From NCBI RefSeq assembly GCF_020906515.1, contig NC_085853.1, positions 620,001-684,000 on the forward strand: DNA of 64,000 nucleotides. The letters are read 5' to 3'. Source of the stretch: Vanrija pseudolonga (lineage: Eukaryota > Basidiomycota > Tremellomycetes > Trichosporonales > Trichosporonaceae). Under the pieces are notes generated by a model that saw nothing but the letters and a program-made list of their open reading frames with translations, was not told where the DNA came from and searched no databases. Positions within the stretch are counted from its first letter, which is position 1. Every line of letters begins with the position of its first letter. The translations under genes were made by a program, and so were the position numbers. Shown one piece after another: positions 35,083 through 46,800 of this stretch.

Positions 35083-37770
35083 TCATTGCTGTGTTGCTGC
35101 CGTTGCCGAGACGTCGTGCAGGCGCCCATCGACAAGCGGGCACACGATCGCGACGTCGTCTTCCATGCTACGCAGCTCGTCCTTTTGACGTTTATCGAGC
35201 GGGGCGATGGCCGCGCGAGGCGTCTCGGCCTCGCCGTGTTTCTTGCGACGCAGTTCGTCACCCTCACAGCGGTCAACTGAGCTCATGTGCTCGTGCCTCG
35301 CAATGTGGAACGCCTCGCTGATGGACAGCCAATCGTGGTCGATGACGTGGCGGCGCAGAGTCGCCCAGCCAGTCGTCGACAAGGTAGACACGCTCGACAC
35401 ACTCATGTTGAGATCGACCGTGCCAGGACTCGAGCCCGGCGAGCCGAGAAGCCCATTGTCCTCGTTGAAACCGGGGAACGACTTGATAGGGGAGCCCGCA
35501 AACGAGGCTCGCGGGGAAGCCTGGTGCCGAGCCCGTGCACGCTTCAACACGCGCAGAGTCTTCTCAGATAGGTACCTGTGCCGAGCGTCGGCCAATTGTT
35601 TGTGTCGGAAGATGTATGCGGAGCCGAGCAGGAACGATCTAATAATGTTGCTCATACTTTGACCAACCTCGTCATCAATGACAAACTTGCGGTTCTTGAG
35701 GGCCTCGAAGCCGTCAAAGCCATCGGACATGTACTTGCGGGTGATCTGGGGTGAGCTGCGCGTTGTAGGTTTGTACTCACGACGTAGAAGATGCGCCCAC
35801 CCGCCTCGTTCTTAACCTCGGCGCCGAGCTTTAGCCCGGGCCGCTTGACCTCGATAGCAGTGCCGTGTAGCGTCGACTCGAAGTCGATGAAGTCCTCTGG
35901 GTTCTCATAGTCCTCGTGCTTGTGCGAATGTCTCCTGAGATGGATGCTGTTGATTCGCTTGCCGGGTGGCTTGGTGTGGTCCCAGTCAACCGCCAGGCCG
36001 GACACGACGGGAAAGCGGCTGGGTGTGAGCTGACGGTCATCGAGGCTATACTCACCCCTCCTGGGCGGGCCACTTGCTCAGCGCGCTCTCCAGCGTGTCC
36101 CAGATACCCTTGCCGTCGATCTCAAGGCAAACCACGGGGTCGTCGAAAGGGAATATTTCTGAGGAGTTGGCGTTGCTCTAAAGCTCATAACTCACCTAAG
36201 ATGTCACCAAGTGTGATCTTTCCAGGCCCATACTGCGAATCACCACGGAGCGTTCCACCACAGATGATAACCGCATCGGCACCGCACGGCTTCTGCTTGT
36301 CGTGGTCCGGAGAGCCAGTCCTGCCCTCCTTGTCAAACTCGACCGGGGTTCCTTCCACCAAGCTCTCGTCATAGGCATGCAAAAGGACGTCGGCAACCCA
36401 GTTACCCAGCGATGACTCGCGGGTCCGGACAATCTCTGAGCGCGCGTCGAACGGCGAGAGACTGAAGCATACAGGCTTGCCGAGCGTTTGCTGTACCGAA
36501 GCCAGTAGCGAATCGATGAGCCGCTCCATCTCGACGTTGGTCGGCGACGAGGGGACAACGTAGTGGTGCTTGCCTGTCAGGTTGACGAGCGTGCGGCGAC
36601 GAATGGCGTTGGGGTTGGGCGCAGACAAGTCGAGGACCGCAGATGAGAGGTCGCGGAAGTCGGTGCCCGATTTGATGATGCTGGGGGTGAGCTGCAGGAC
36701 CATCGTTTCAGCTTACCGTGATCCGTGGTCGTCCTGCGTGCCGGACGCTTCACGGTCGCCGGCGTATCCCTCCCACGAGGTGGCACCCTTGCCGATGTAG
36801 TACACCTGGGCGTGAGCTAAAGAGGGCTGAGATCAGCTCACATGGTCGTGCCCTCCAATGATCAAGTCGACGCCGTGCTCGTTCTCAACGTTCTTGCCTG
36901 CAACAGCGCCGAGCTCGTTGGAGAGCCAGATGTCCTGGGGTCAGCGCGAGCTCGGGTAGCAAGCCACTCACATTCGGCAGGCGGCAGTGGGTGAGCGCAA
37001 TGATGGCCTCAACACGGTGCTCGCCATTGGGGTCACGGAGCTCCTTGGACAGCTCGATCGCCACGTCCTTCATCGGCTGGTACTTGAAGTGTTCTGGCCA
37101 CGAAGGGATGGTCGCGATCCAGTCTCTGTTGATGTTAGCGGCACTATGTGGGCTTCTGTGAGGCACGACGTACTCTTCCACAATGCCAATGATGCCGATC
37201 CGGACGCCACACTTCTCGGTGACAAAGTACCTGTGCAGTGGCACGGGCGTCTTGCCCGTGTCCGTGTCGACGACGTTGGAAAGCAGCCAGGGGAAGGAGG
37301 TGGCCGAGACGAGCTTGGTCATGTGGGGGTATCCTGGGCGTGAGCTCATCTTCGAGAGCGTCGCAGCTCACCGAAATCAAAGTCATGGTTGCCTGTCGTC
37401 AGCTACGCCCCGCTCGCCAAACTCACCAACACACGCCGCGTCGAGCTTGAGCCCATTGAGCACCGGCACCTGACGTCAGCCCCGCCTCACTTGCACGACG
37501 CACCATGTGGCTGCCGCGCGTGACGCTGCTGTCGACGCTGGGCGAGAACACGTCGCCGGCGAAGAGTATCAAGCCCTCCTTGTCGTCTGAGAGCGGCTTG
37601 GTCGCCCACTCGTCGCGCAGCGCGTAGACGAGCTCGGTGAACTGCCCGACGCTGATGTCGGCGTCGGGCGGCGCGGGTACCGTGCTCTCTGGCGCGCCGG
37701 GCTGCGGCACGTACCGCTGTCGCACGCGGTATACGTCGTTGAATGCCAGCAGGGGGATGTTGACTGACAT
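35083..37770 (-). CDS. 5'-nucleotidase / UshA-family metallophosphoesterase
   Basis: Predicted two-domain nucleotide or related phosphoesterase; the natural substrate is unknown. Eleven exons (37770-37504, 37469-37427, 37392-37372, 37333-37174, 37125-36972, 36934-36842, 36805-36717, 36680-36196, 36158-36056, 36018-35781, 35745-35083) give 771 residues, longer than bacterial relatives. The calcineurin-like N-terminal domain shows LLAFNDVYRV, LFAGDVFSPS, GNHDFDFG, ALTHCRLPN and IIGGHDH, the metal-binding series. The 5'-nucleotidase C-terminal domain shows SLGNWVADVLLHAYDE and GADAVIICGGTLRGD. An added C-terminal extension of about 220 residues is Ser-rich and charged with no signal peptide or anchor, suggesting an intracellular enzyme with a regulatory tail. 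One exon is only 21 nt. GGCGCAAA lies at 37921, 151 bp upstream. Confidence 0.88.
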
Positions 37771-38125
37771 TGTTGGGGGAGGGGTAAAAGTCAAAGGAGG
37801 AGGAGAAAAGTGACGACGTAAAGGAAGGAGGGGAAGCACGCGGGGGGGCGGGTCGTCGTCGTCGTCACTGATGCTGGGCTGCGGCGCACCGGCACATGTG
37901 GAGTCGCCGACTTGCTGATTGGCGCAAAGTGCGGGGTCCCCGCAATCACATCCTCAATGGTGATCTTCGGCATGTGAGTGGCATGTGAGTGATGATGTGA
38001 TGGCCTCGAAGTGAGGCATTCCGGGCATTCTGCATTAACCATTGCATGGCACGAGTACGAGTAATTATTCAACAGTAGCAACTAGGTCTAATCCTCTAAT
38101 ACACTCTAGCACTCTAGAGATCAAT
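37771..38125. promoter_or_regulatory. Upstream region of the phosphoesterase and 3' end of the sugar transporter
   Basis: A 355-bp stretch in which both flanking genes run on the minus strand. GGCGCAAA at 37921-37928 is preceded by GATT, so ATTGG (a CCAAT box on the minus strand) overlaps it. No gene was recognised. Confidence 0.4.
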
Positions 38126-39847
38126 CTACTTCTTCTCATCGACCTGCTCCACGTGCGACACGGCGTTCTTCGCAAACACGTCCACGTTTGTGGTCGCAAA
38201 CTTGCGCGCGGAGACGCCGTGCTCAAAGAGCAAGTCGATTTCGGCGAACGAGCGACCCGTGGGCTCTGGGACTCGGAAGTAGGTGTAGATGATACACAGG
38301 AAGCACGATCCGCCCCAGAAGAAGCCGGCGTAGTTGCCCCAGTTCCAGGCGTCCGTGTTGAGCATGTACGGCGTAAGCACGGAGCAGACAATGCCGACGA
38401 CGTTGTACAGGTTGCGGCCGAGGACAATGGTCTTGATCTGCAGGCGGCGGGTCGAGATCTCTGCCACCAGGCCTGGAGGGGTCAGCGAGAGTTGCCCAGG
38501 AAAGACACGACGCAACTCACTGTACGCAATCGTGCCGACGGTGCACTGGTAGAACGCAGCCCAGATGATCATCATCGCGCCAGTGGCCATGGCGGCCTGC
38601 TGGCGGTGTGCCTCGGGGACGAGGCCAAGGAAGCCCATGACGAAGAGCGCGGCACAGAGGCCACACAGGCCGTACAGATACAGCGTGCGGCGGCCGACAC
38701 CCATGGACATGAGGCCCCATGCGCCGAACACGCCGGCACAGTTGATCGCGTAGATGCCAATGGTAAAGTCGAACGCAATGTCGTTGCGCACGCCCGCCTT
38801 TTGGAGGAAGTAGGTCGCGTAGCCCGAGAACGAGTTGCCAGCGAGGTTCTGCATCGCCCAGACCATGCACACGATCTCGGTACGGCGGAGGTCCGAGCCG
38901 CGGAAGCAGTCGAGGTAGCTGGATCCCGAGGTGATCTCGCGCTCGAGCTCGGTGGTGTGGCGCATCATGTCGATCGTCTCGTCGGCGTCAAAGTCGGTCT
39001 CGCGGTCGAGGCTGGTGAGACGCAGCAGCGCGTGCTTGGCCTCCTCGAGCCGGCCCTTGCGCACGAGCCACCACGGCGACTCGGGCGCGAGCAAGACCCC
39101 GATGAACAGCGGAAGCGGCCACATCCACTGCAGGCCGAACGGAATGCGGTACGCCCACTGGTCGGTCCGGGGGAGCATGCCTGCGGGGGTCAGCGAGGCT
39201 CTTCGTCCGGCCTACCTACTTTTTATGACAGACGACCCGATTACCTGTCCGATTCCCCAGCAAAAGTTGACGTAACATGTGAGGTATCCGCGCAGCGCGA
39301 CGGGGCAGACCTCGGACGCGTAGGTGATGGTGAGGGTCTGGAAGACGCCCCATGGGATACCACACAGGATCTCGGCGACCTGGAGCGCGACAATGTCCTT
39401 GGCGGTGAACGCGATGGCGATGAAGCCCGACAGCAGGATCAGGCATCCCATGACCGTGTACCGGTATCCAAAGCGCTCGGACACGATGCCGTTGAGGAAC
39501 AGGCCGATGATGCTGCCGACGTTGGCGCCGTTGCTCAGGCCGGCCTGCCAGGGCGCTGGGATCTCCCACTTGCCGTCCTTGTTGAGCTTGCCGTACTTCT
39601 CGTTGAACTGGGGGAAGGCGTAAAAGTTGCCGAGGAGGCACACGTCGTAGCCCTCCATGACGATGCAGGTCGAGATGAGGAGCGACCAGCCCACGGCCTT
39701 GGGGTAGAGCCGCAGGCCTTGCATGAGCGTCATGTTCTGCTCCTTCTCGGTCGCGCGGCGCGCATTCGCACGCAGCTCGGAGAGCGACGGCGTGAGCTCG
39801 GGCCCAGAGTCGCGGCCCGCGGCCTCGGCGTCTTTGGACGACGACAT
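38126..39847 (-). CDS. MFS sugar transporter, maltose/alpha-glucoside permease type
   Basis: Twelve-helix proton-coupled sugar or polyol transporter. Three exons (39847-39220, 39180-38521, 38472-38126) give 544 residues. Family marks are GYDVCLLGNFYAFPQF in helix 1, GLFLNGIVSERFGYRYT in the 2-3 loop, ALQVAEILCGIPWGVFQTL, the PESPWWLVRKGRLEEAKHAL loop, GVGRRTLYLYGL, and the C-terminal VPEPTGRSFAEIDLLFEHGV. Helices 5-6 with GLQWMWPLPLFIGVLLAPES resemble maltose/alpha-glucoside permeases more than classical inositol permeases. Its head-to-head position with inositol oxygenase nevertheless makes inositol or another polyol worth testing. The substrate is inference only. Confidence 0.92.
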
Positions 39848-40797
39848 GGTGGTGGGGTTTGGTGGTGGTGGTGAGATGGTGAGTTTGAGGAATGGGAGAA
39901 GTCAATCTGCGCTACGCGTGTTGATTGCCGAGTACGACGCGCCTGGCAGGCGGATCAACAAACACTGGCGCACTATACAACGCGGCGATCAAACACACAC
40001 ACGGCCGGGGCCACACAGATCCACACACACTGGCTCCTCTGCTGGGTCCACCGCGCACCCCGCTGTCTCCTCGCGACGCATGCATGCCTGCTCGCTGTTG
40101 CTGTAGCTCTCCTCGCTGCACACACCCCGCGGTGCAGATTTTTGGCCAATAGGAGCGCGCCAGCGGCGTTTACTCCCCGCTGCGCGTGGGTCCCGTTCTG
40201 TGGCAGAAAACCTGCTCTCACAGGCGTTCAGAACATGTAAAATGGTGATATGGGCGGTCCAGAGGGGCAAAAGGACGTCGCCAAGGCCTTGCACAGTATT
40301 ATATACGATTCCAGAGCCAGTATACCCGGAAAAGCAGGCGCAAAGCCGTTTGCGCCGAGAACAAAAGCCCAAGTCCGATATCGGAGGCTTACCGGCGCAA
40401 AAACTCGCCGAGCCAGCGCCGAATCGGAGTCGGGTCGGGCCTAGAACGGAGCGGCGGCGCAAACGTCTCGCTGTTTACTGGGCGGCCGTGTTGGACACCT
40501 CGCCACTGTACATGGCCCCCCGCACCGCACCCCCACCCCCGCTCTGCATGGGGGGCTCGGGCCGAACATGCAACGGACAATCCTCGCCCTGTTGCATGCC
40601 TGAAATGCACCGAGCCGGCCAGGCTAGTCGGCAGGAATGGCAGGAAAAGAAAGGTCTGGGCAGAGGCGAGGCAGAGGCCGGGCGTGAGCCGAATCGGCGT
40701 TGCACAGTGGTCATAAGGCGCTGGGTCGCGACGCAGCAGTCTGCATCTCTTCCCCTCGACAACTACACCACCCCACGCACGCACACAGACAGTCACA
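39848..40797. promoter_or_regulatory. Bidirectional promoter region, sugar transporter / inositol oxygenase
   Basis: A 950-bp region between two start codons, with no gene seen. GGCGCAAA occurs at 40337-40344, 40394-40401 and 40456-40463, and its reverse complement TTTGCGCC at 40349-40356. The first and the inverted copy form a 20-bp palindrome with a 4-nt centre. A CCAAT box lies near 40145. The cluster is roughly 335-460 bp before the inositol oxygenase start and 490-615 bp before the transporter start. Confidence 0.6.
40337..40463. promoter_or_regulatory. Array of four GGCGCAAA motifs
   Basis: Three direct copies and one inverted copy of the same 8-mer lie in 127 bp, with the first pair arranged as an inverted repeat around GCCG. 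The arrangement suggests binding sites for a dimeric regulator. The factor is unknown. Confidence 0.6.
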
Positions 40798-41954
40798 ATG
40801 GTCCACGCTCCCGAGATCACCGACTACGTCAAGGACGCGGCGCACAAGCTCGACGTCGTGTCCGACGAGGTTGACGCCGTCAACGTCCTCAAGCTCCAGA
40901 ACAAGGAGGCGGCTGCTGCGGCCGCCGCCGAGTTTGACGCCGAGTCCAAGTTTGATGCCGAGAAGGACAAGACGGCCTTCAGGCAGTACGAGGACGCCTG
41001 CGACCGCGTCAAGAACTTTTACGCCGTGAGTGTTGTTGGTGGCAAGGTCGTGTGGTGGTCGCAGAGAAGGCAGAGCAGACCGGTGCCTGGTTACATGACT
41101 ACCCCCTTGTGGCTCTTTCACAATGTGGCAACGGCCAGTTTCCGCACAACCGATTTCTCGGTCGCTTCTCTGCCCCACCTCGCCCTCGTCGCCACCTTCC
41201 CGCCCCCGCCCATCCCCCACCCGCTAACACCCCGCAGGAGCAGCACCGCAAGCAGACGCTCGAGTACAACATCAACATCCGCAAGCAGTTCCAGAACACT
41301 GTGCGCGCGCGCATGACCATCTGGGAGGCGATGGAGCTCCTCGAGAAGCTCGTCGACGAGTCGGACCCCGACACGTCGGTCGGCCAGATCGAGCACCTGC
41401 TGCAGACTGCCGAGGCGATCCGCCGCGACGGCAAGCCCGACTGGATGCAGCTTACCGGCCTGGTGCACGACCTCGGCAAGCTGCTGTGCTTCTTTGGCGC
41501 CGAGGGCCAGTGGGACGTTGTCGGCGACACGTTTGTTGTTGGCTGCAAGTTCTCCGACAAGATCATCTACCCCGAGACGTTCAAGGAGAACCCCGACTAC
41601 AACGACCCCAAGCTCCAGACCGAGCTCGGCATCTACGAGCCCAACTGCGGCCTCGACAACGTGCTGCTGTCCTGGGGCCACGACGAGTACATCTACGACG
41701 TGCTCCGCCGCCAGTCGACGCTGCCCAAGGCTGCGCTCTCCATGCTCCGCTACCACTCGTTCTACCCCTGGCACCGTGAGGGCGCCTACCGCCACCTCAT
41801 GAACGCCGACGACTACGAGCAGCTCAAGGCCGTCGAGGCATTCAACCCCTACGACCTCTACTCCAAGTCCGACTCGCCACCCAAGGTCGACGAGCTCAAG
41901 GAGTACTACCAGGCCCTCATTGACAAGTACATCCCCGGCGAGATCGAGTGGTAG
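40798..41954 (+). CDS. MIOX: myo-Inositol oxygenase
   Basis: Non-haem di-iron enzyme converting myo-inositol and oxygen to D-glucuronate, the first step of inositol catabolism. Two exons (40798-41025, 41238-41954) around a 212-nt intron give 314 residues, the family length. Motifs seen are FRQYEDACDRVKNFY, the HRKQTLEYN start of the core, PDWMQLTGLVHDLGK (HD iron ligands near residue 145), FKENPDYNDPKLQTELGIYE, LSWGHDEYIYDVL, LRYHSFYPWHREGAY and FNPYDLYSKSD. All His/Asp iron ligands expected of the HD domain appear present. Basidiomycete yeasts such as Cryptococcus use inositol as a carbon source through this enzyme. The divergent transporter and shared motif array suggest co-regulation. Confidence 0.97.
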
Positions 41955-42602
41955 AGGGCAGGCGAGCGGGGGCGGCTGCTTGTACGACCAGGGGAGAAGA
42001 CGCATTCAAAGGACAATTGTACAATTACTTTCTGGGACGTTTTACAGTCCTATGCATATACTATAGACTGGGCGTGGTCGCGGGGGTGGGGTGTGGGTTG
42101 CGGGGTACGGATGACAACGTCGCGGTGTGGTGGGTGGTGGCGCCACACAGGCGCAGTGGAGAATGACTCACAGTGTGGTCGTGTGCGTGGTGGTCAACGC
42201 GGTTCCATCGTGTCTGGCACCGTCGTCGCACCCGCCCTCGGCCAGCAGATTTTGCCTCGCCGAGGGGAAGAACCCACAAAGGCCGTGTGGCCTGGAAGGT
42301 ATCCTGACGCTGCCGTCTTCGTCGCCGTTTGCGCAGCCGCGTGTTCGTCAGTCAGCGACGACAAGTCCGTTCGCGGACATGGCTGTGGACGTAGACGATG
42401 GGTAGACGATGGCTTGGCACGATTGAGCCTGAACTGGCAAGCAGCCTGCCTGCGCAACTCTAATTCCTGCTGCGGGCTTCCTAATACGCATTACGAGACT
42501 GCATGACTTCTTTCATTTCTTTTTCGCTGCTACTGCTGACGAAGACCTCGGCCCGGTGGCCCCGGCCTGAACCCGAACCCGAACGTGGCGCCCGTGGCGC
42601 CC
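41955..42602. other. Convergent intergenic region, inositol oxygenase / monooxygenase
   Basis: A 648-bp stretch between facing stop codons. No gene, RNA or repeat was recognised. A frame that extends the monooxygenase to 42481 exists only if its last intron is retained. Confidence 0.45.
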
Positions 42603-44705
42603 CTACTTTGTGTCTGCGCGTCAGCATGACCCCACACACACACTCACAAGGCTCGGCCCACTTGCCGTCGTTCTGCGCAATGATCTGCAGCGCGACGCGC
42701 CTGCTGAACCAGCGCGCCATCATAAAGTTGCCAATGACGCTAAAGACGTGCGGCAGGCCCATGTCGCGCGCGACGCCGCACACCTCCCAGTCCTTGTCGA
42801 GCCCCCACACCGGCTTGATCTTGGCCGCGTTCGCCTCGCCAAACGTCTCGGCGACCGTTGCGGGAAAGCCAGTGTACCCCGTCGCGAAGACGACCAGGTC
42901 GTACTGCTCGCGCGAGCCGTCGGTGAAGGTCACATACTTGTCTGCGTCGAACGAGGCGATCTCTCCGGGCTTGACGCCGATCTTGCCTGCCGCGATCATC
43001 TCGGAACCGCCCGCGGTGAAGTAGTAGCCTCCGACCTTGTGCAGGGCCACTGGGTAAGGCGCGTGTGTCAGCATCGCAGCGGCGTTCAAGTGTGGACAAC
43101 ATACAGAGCAGCCACCCAGTGCCCTCGATACCGGGCCAGGTCCTGAACCCGACCTTCTTGAGGCCGTCGAGAATGTCCTTGTCGGCCTCGGCAAGGTGGC
43201 GAACGATGCGCTGGTGGAAGAACTTGCCGACCTGCTTGGGGACCGAGTCCATGAGACGATCGGCCTGGTCAATCGTGTGTGTGGCGAGGCCTTCTTCGGT
43301 GAAGATGCCGCCGTCTGGGAGAGTCAGCGAGAGTGCATGCCACGAGGCCGCTCCACGACCCACCGAGCAGAGGGAGCCCGTTCTTGATCGACATGATGAA
43401 CGTGGGCGACCGCTGGAGCATGGTGGTCTTGACGCCCTTGTTGACGAGGTCGGCGCTGATGTCGTGGGCCGAAGTACACGCGCCGACGACGAGCGCCTTC
43501 TTGCCCGTCCACGCGTCCCCGCCGGCGTGCTTGGACGAGTGGACGATGGACCCGGCCCACTCCTCCTGGCCCTTGAACGGAGGCGGCATCTTGGCCTTGC
43601 CGCCCGCGAGGCCGGTAGCGAGCACAATGTGCCCGACCGACATGGGGCGCTCCTCGACGCTCCCGTCGGCCTTGGTCCGCAGCACGACCACGTTCCACTT
43701 GTTGGCCGCCGCGTCCCACTTTGTACGCGCGGGGTCGAGCGTGCTCTTCAGCCACACGTTGCACTCCATCGCCTCGGCGTACGACTCGAGCCAGTTGGCC
43801 AGCTTGCCCGCCGGCATAAACTTGGGCCAGTTGTCCGGGAACGGCATGAACGGCATGTGGTTGGTGTACACCGGGTCGTGGAGGGAGAGGGACCTGGAGG
43901 GTCAGCAGCCTCATTCTTTGTGACACCCACGCATAGCGCTTGCGCCAGTTGTCGCCGATGCGCTCAAACTTGTCAATGCAGAGCGACGTGACGCCAAACG
44001 AGTTGAGCATGGCGGCTGTGGCGAGACCGTTGTGGCCGGCTCCAACTGATTGGCAGGGGCGTCAGTATGCTTCTGCCGACACACAACCGCGCCAGGCTCA
44101 CGGATCAGAACCTCGGGGTCCTTGTCCTTGAACTCGCTCTCGCGCTCCCTCCGCTGGTCGTAAGTCTCCTGGAGGTTCTGCTCGCCCTCGATACGCTGAG
44201 CACCGACGCGCTGGGGGTGGCCGTCGATCTCCTCGAGCAAAGTGTAGACGGTGTACGCCTTCCACTCGGCAATGCGCTCGTCATACACGATGCGCGCGAC
44301 GCCCGAGGCGGTGCCCAGGCTGGTCCGGAAGTTGAAGTGGACGCGCACCCAGCTCACGTCGGGGAACGGCGACTCGAGCACGGCGGCCGGCTCGGGCGCG
44401 ACGGCAAACTCGCGTGCCTTGGTGCCCGGGAACGTGTCCGCCGCGGCGGTGGCGATCTGGCCCTTGTTCTCGGCGGAGAAGGTGCGGAAGTCGTGCGTGA
44501 ACGCCAGAATGTCACGCCAGTAGCCCGTCGGCGTGAAGAGTGCAGCGAAGCGCTCGCCATTGCCGGGCTGGGCTGCGGCGGCTGCGAAAGCCGAGACAAA
44601 GGAAGACGCGACGGCTGGCACGTCTACCTTGTCTGCGGCGGGGGGAGTGAACCCGCTCTGGTGAGTCGGGAGCTCTTGCGGCTGCTGCTGGGGTTCGGAA
44701 ACCAT
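42603..44705 (-). CDS. NTF2-like domain fused to an FAD/NADPH monooxygenase
   Basis: Predicted flavin monooxygenase of unknown substrate. Six exons (44705-44102, 44045-43931, 43893-43364, 43314-43105, 43049-42648, 42613-42603) give 623 residues; the last exon is only 11 nt and ends with Tyr-Thr-Lys. Residues about 25-170 form an NTF2/SnoaL-like domain (ERFAALFTPTGYWRDILAFT, WVRVHFNFRTSLGTASGVA). The flavin domain starts LGAGHNGLATAAMLNSFG, has the NADPH motif LVVGACTSAHDISADL, and VVFATGYTGFP of flavin monooxygenases. GDNWRKRYASLSLHDP matches class B enzymes. No membrane anchor is visible. This architecture is known in fungi and some bacteria; the role may be oxidation of an aromatic, ketone or indolic compound, which is inference. 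Confidence 0.88.
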
Positions 44706-45302
44706 GACTAGGTGTTGTGTTTACGTGGGGAACAGAGGGGTGTTGACGGTGGACTCTTATACCCCAGACCAGTGCCGCTCATCCCGACGCCAAGCGGGGC
44801 GCTGCCGAGAAGCCGAGCCTGCCGCAGCAGGGAACAGATCTACCTCTGGCCCCAGAAGACGAAGACGACGCATCGGACCGACTGCACTGCACGACGAGAC
44901 CGGGACAAGGAACGTCAACAGTAGCCGGGGTGGTCGAGATGGGTCATGGGGCACCGGACGAGACCGATAAGGAGGCGGCCGAGGCGGCTTGGTGGCTTGG
45001 CGGGTGCTGCGCTGTAACTCCTGCGGAACTCGCGCGAGGCTCGCGTGGTGCACGTGGGCGTTGAGCCTAAACTGGGAACACGCTGGTGTTTTCTAATCAT
45101 TACTAATGACACTACGACTTTCCTAATTGCCATTAGAACCCACCTAACGCCGTTGCCAATTGCCGCGTGGTGGCGCCGGCCAGCGCAGTCCCAGGCCGTA
45201 CCTGCACGCGCTGACAATGTCGTTGGTGGACTTCGATGGAACGAGAGAGCCACTTGGCCTTGGCTGTAATATCAACAAACCCATCACACCACCACCACCA
45301 CC
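44706..45302. promoter_or_regulatory. Divergent promoter region, monooxygenase / DnaJ protein
   Basis: A 597-bp region between two start codons. It has an AT-rich patch near 45095-45150, unusual in this GC-rich window, that could be a nucleosome-free core. No gene was recognised. Confidence 0.4.
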
Positions 45303-46800
45303 ATGGAGGTCAACAAGGACGAAGCGCTACGCTGCCTCACCATTGCGCAGCGGCATCGCGGGTCATCCAACCTGACGGCCGCGCTCAAGTTTGCGCGCAA
45401 GAGCGTGAGCCTGTATCGCACGCCCGAGGGGGAAGCGATGGTGGTCGTCATCGAGCGCGAGATTGCAGTCGGCGGCGAGGCGTCGTCCACCGGCGCCGCC
45501 GGTGCGGGCGGCTCGTCGACCTCACCACCCGCGACGCCGTCCACGCCCAACGGGTCCTCGTCGGCCCGCGCGACCGGCGTAGAGGAGCACGTCACCTCGG
45601 CGCACCGGCGACACCCCGAGAAGAAGGACGACGCAAGCTCCAGCAAGGCAGCACCAGCCGCCGACTCCAAGGGCAAGAAGCGCGAGTACACCGTCAAACA
45701 ACTCGAGGTCGTCACGCGGATCAAGAAGTGCCGCGAGTACGAGTACTATGAGATCCTGGCCGGTGCGTGGAGCTGGTAGCTGGAGGAACCGGTTGTCTGA
45801 CACCCAGCTCAGTCGAGAGAACATGTACCGAGAACGACGTCAAGCGCGCGTACAAGAAGCTCGCGCTCGCACTGCATCCCGACAAGAACGGCGCTCCAGG
45901 AGCCGACGAGGCATTCAAGAGTGCGTCGGGGTGGCGATGGACGCCGCCGATCAGTACTAACCCGCCTTAGTGGTTTCCAAAGCCTTCCAGATCCTCTCAG
46001 ACAGAGACCTACGAGCGTCATTCGACTCGAACCCCGGCGTCGACCCAACACAGCGCGGCGGCGGCGGCGGAGGCGGCATGGCACGCGGGTTCGGCGGCGG
46101 CGGCATGCACCCCGGCTTCCAAGGCGGCGGCGGCTTCCACGGCGAGATGAACCCCGAGGACCTGTTCAACATGTTTTTCGGCGGCGGCGGCATGCAGGGG
46201 GGCTTTGGCGGCTCGCCGTTTGGCGGAGCACGGGTGTACACGTTTGGCGGAGGCCAGGGGTTCAACAACGCGCGGCGCGCGCGCCAGGCCGCCGGCGGCG
46301 GCATGGAGGAGGGCGCGCAGTCGCCGCTGATGGCGCTGCTCCCCGTCGCCATCCTGCTGCTGTTCGTCTTCTTCTCGCTCATCCCGACGCTCTTCTCGGG
46401 CCCGCACGTCCCCGACCCGACGTTCCGCTTCCAGCCGTCCGAGCAGTTCGACATGCCCCGCAAGACGTGGCAGCACCACATCCCATACTATGTCAACAAG
46501 GGCGAGTGGGAGCAGTGGCCCGTGTGGGACGACGTGCCCGAGAAGCGCCGCGACCAGCCAGACGTGTACAAGTACTCTACCAAGATCCGCTCTTTCGAGC
46601 GCGGCGTAGAGCAGGTCCAGATCCAGTACCTCCAGACCGAGTGCCGCAACTTCGAGGCGACAAAGCAGCGCAAGATTGCAGAGGAGGCAGGCCTGTTTGG
46701 AATAGGCGCAGACATGGCCAAGATTCGCGACCTCCGCGCCCAGACCAACCAGGCATGCGAGCAGTTGAAACGGTTTGGCGTATCCATGCAGCCATTTTAG
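45303..46800 (+). CDS. ER-membrane DnaJ co-chaperone (DNAJB12/14, Hlj1-like)
   Basis: Tail-facing-cytosol J-protein of the ER membrane that recruits Hsp70 for ER-associated degradation. Three exons (45303-45762, 45813-45920, 45971-46800) give 465 residues. The N-terminus has the TPR-like start DEALRCLTIAQRHRGSSNLT seen in animal DNAJB12/14. The J domain (residues about 144-210) reads YEYYEILAVERTCTENDVKR, then ALHPDKN with the HPD triad intact, and AFQILSDRDLRASFD. A Gly/Phe-rich linker follows, then one membrane helix LMALLPVAILLLFVFFSLIP near residue 345, and a C-terminal DUF1977 region with a coiled coil. The acceptor at 45812 was chosen because the nearer CCCAG breaks the J-domain frame. 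It may take part in the same ER quality-control pathway as DOA10. Confidence 0.93.

Noticed and set aside
38042-39874. Plus-strand open frame of about 610 codons
   Set aside because: It is the exact antisense of the sugar transporter, charged and repetitive without domains; GC-rich codon bias leaves the reverse frame open.
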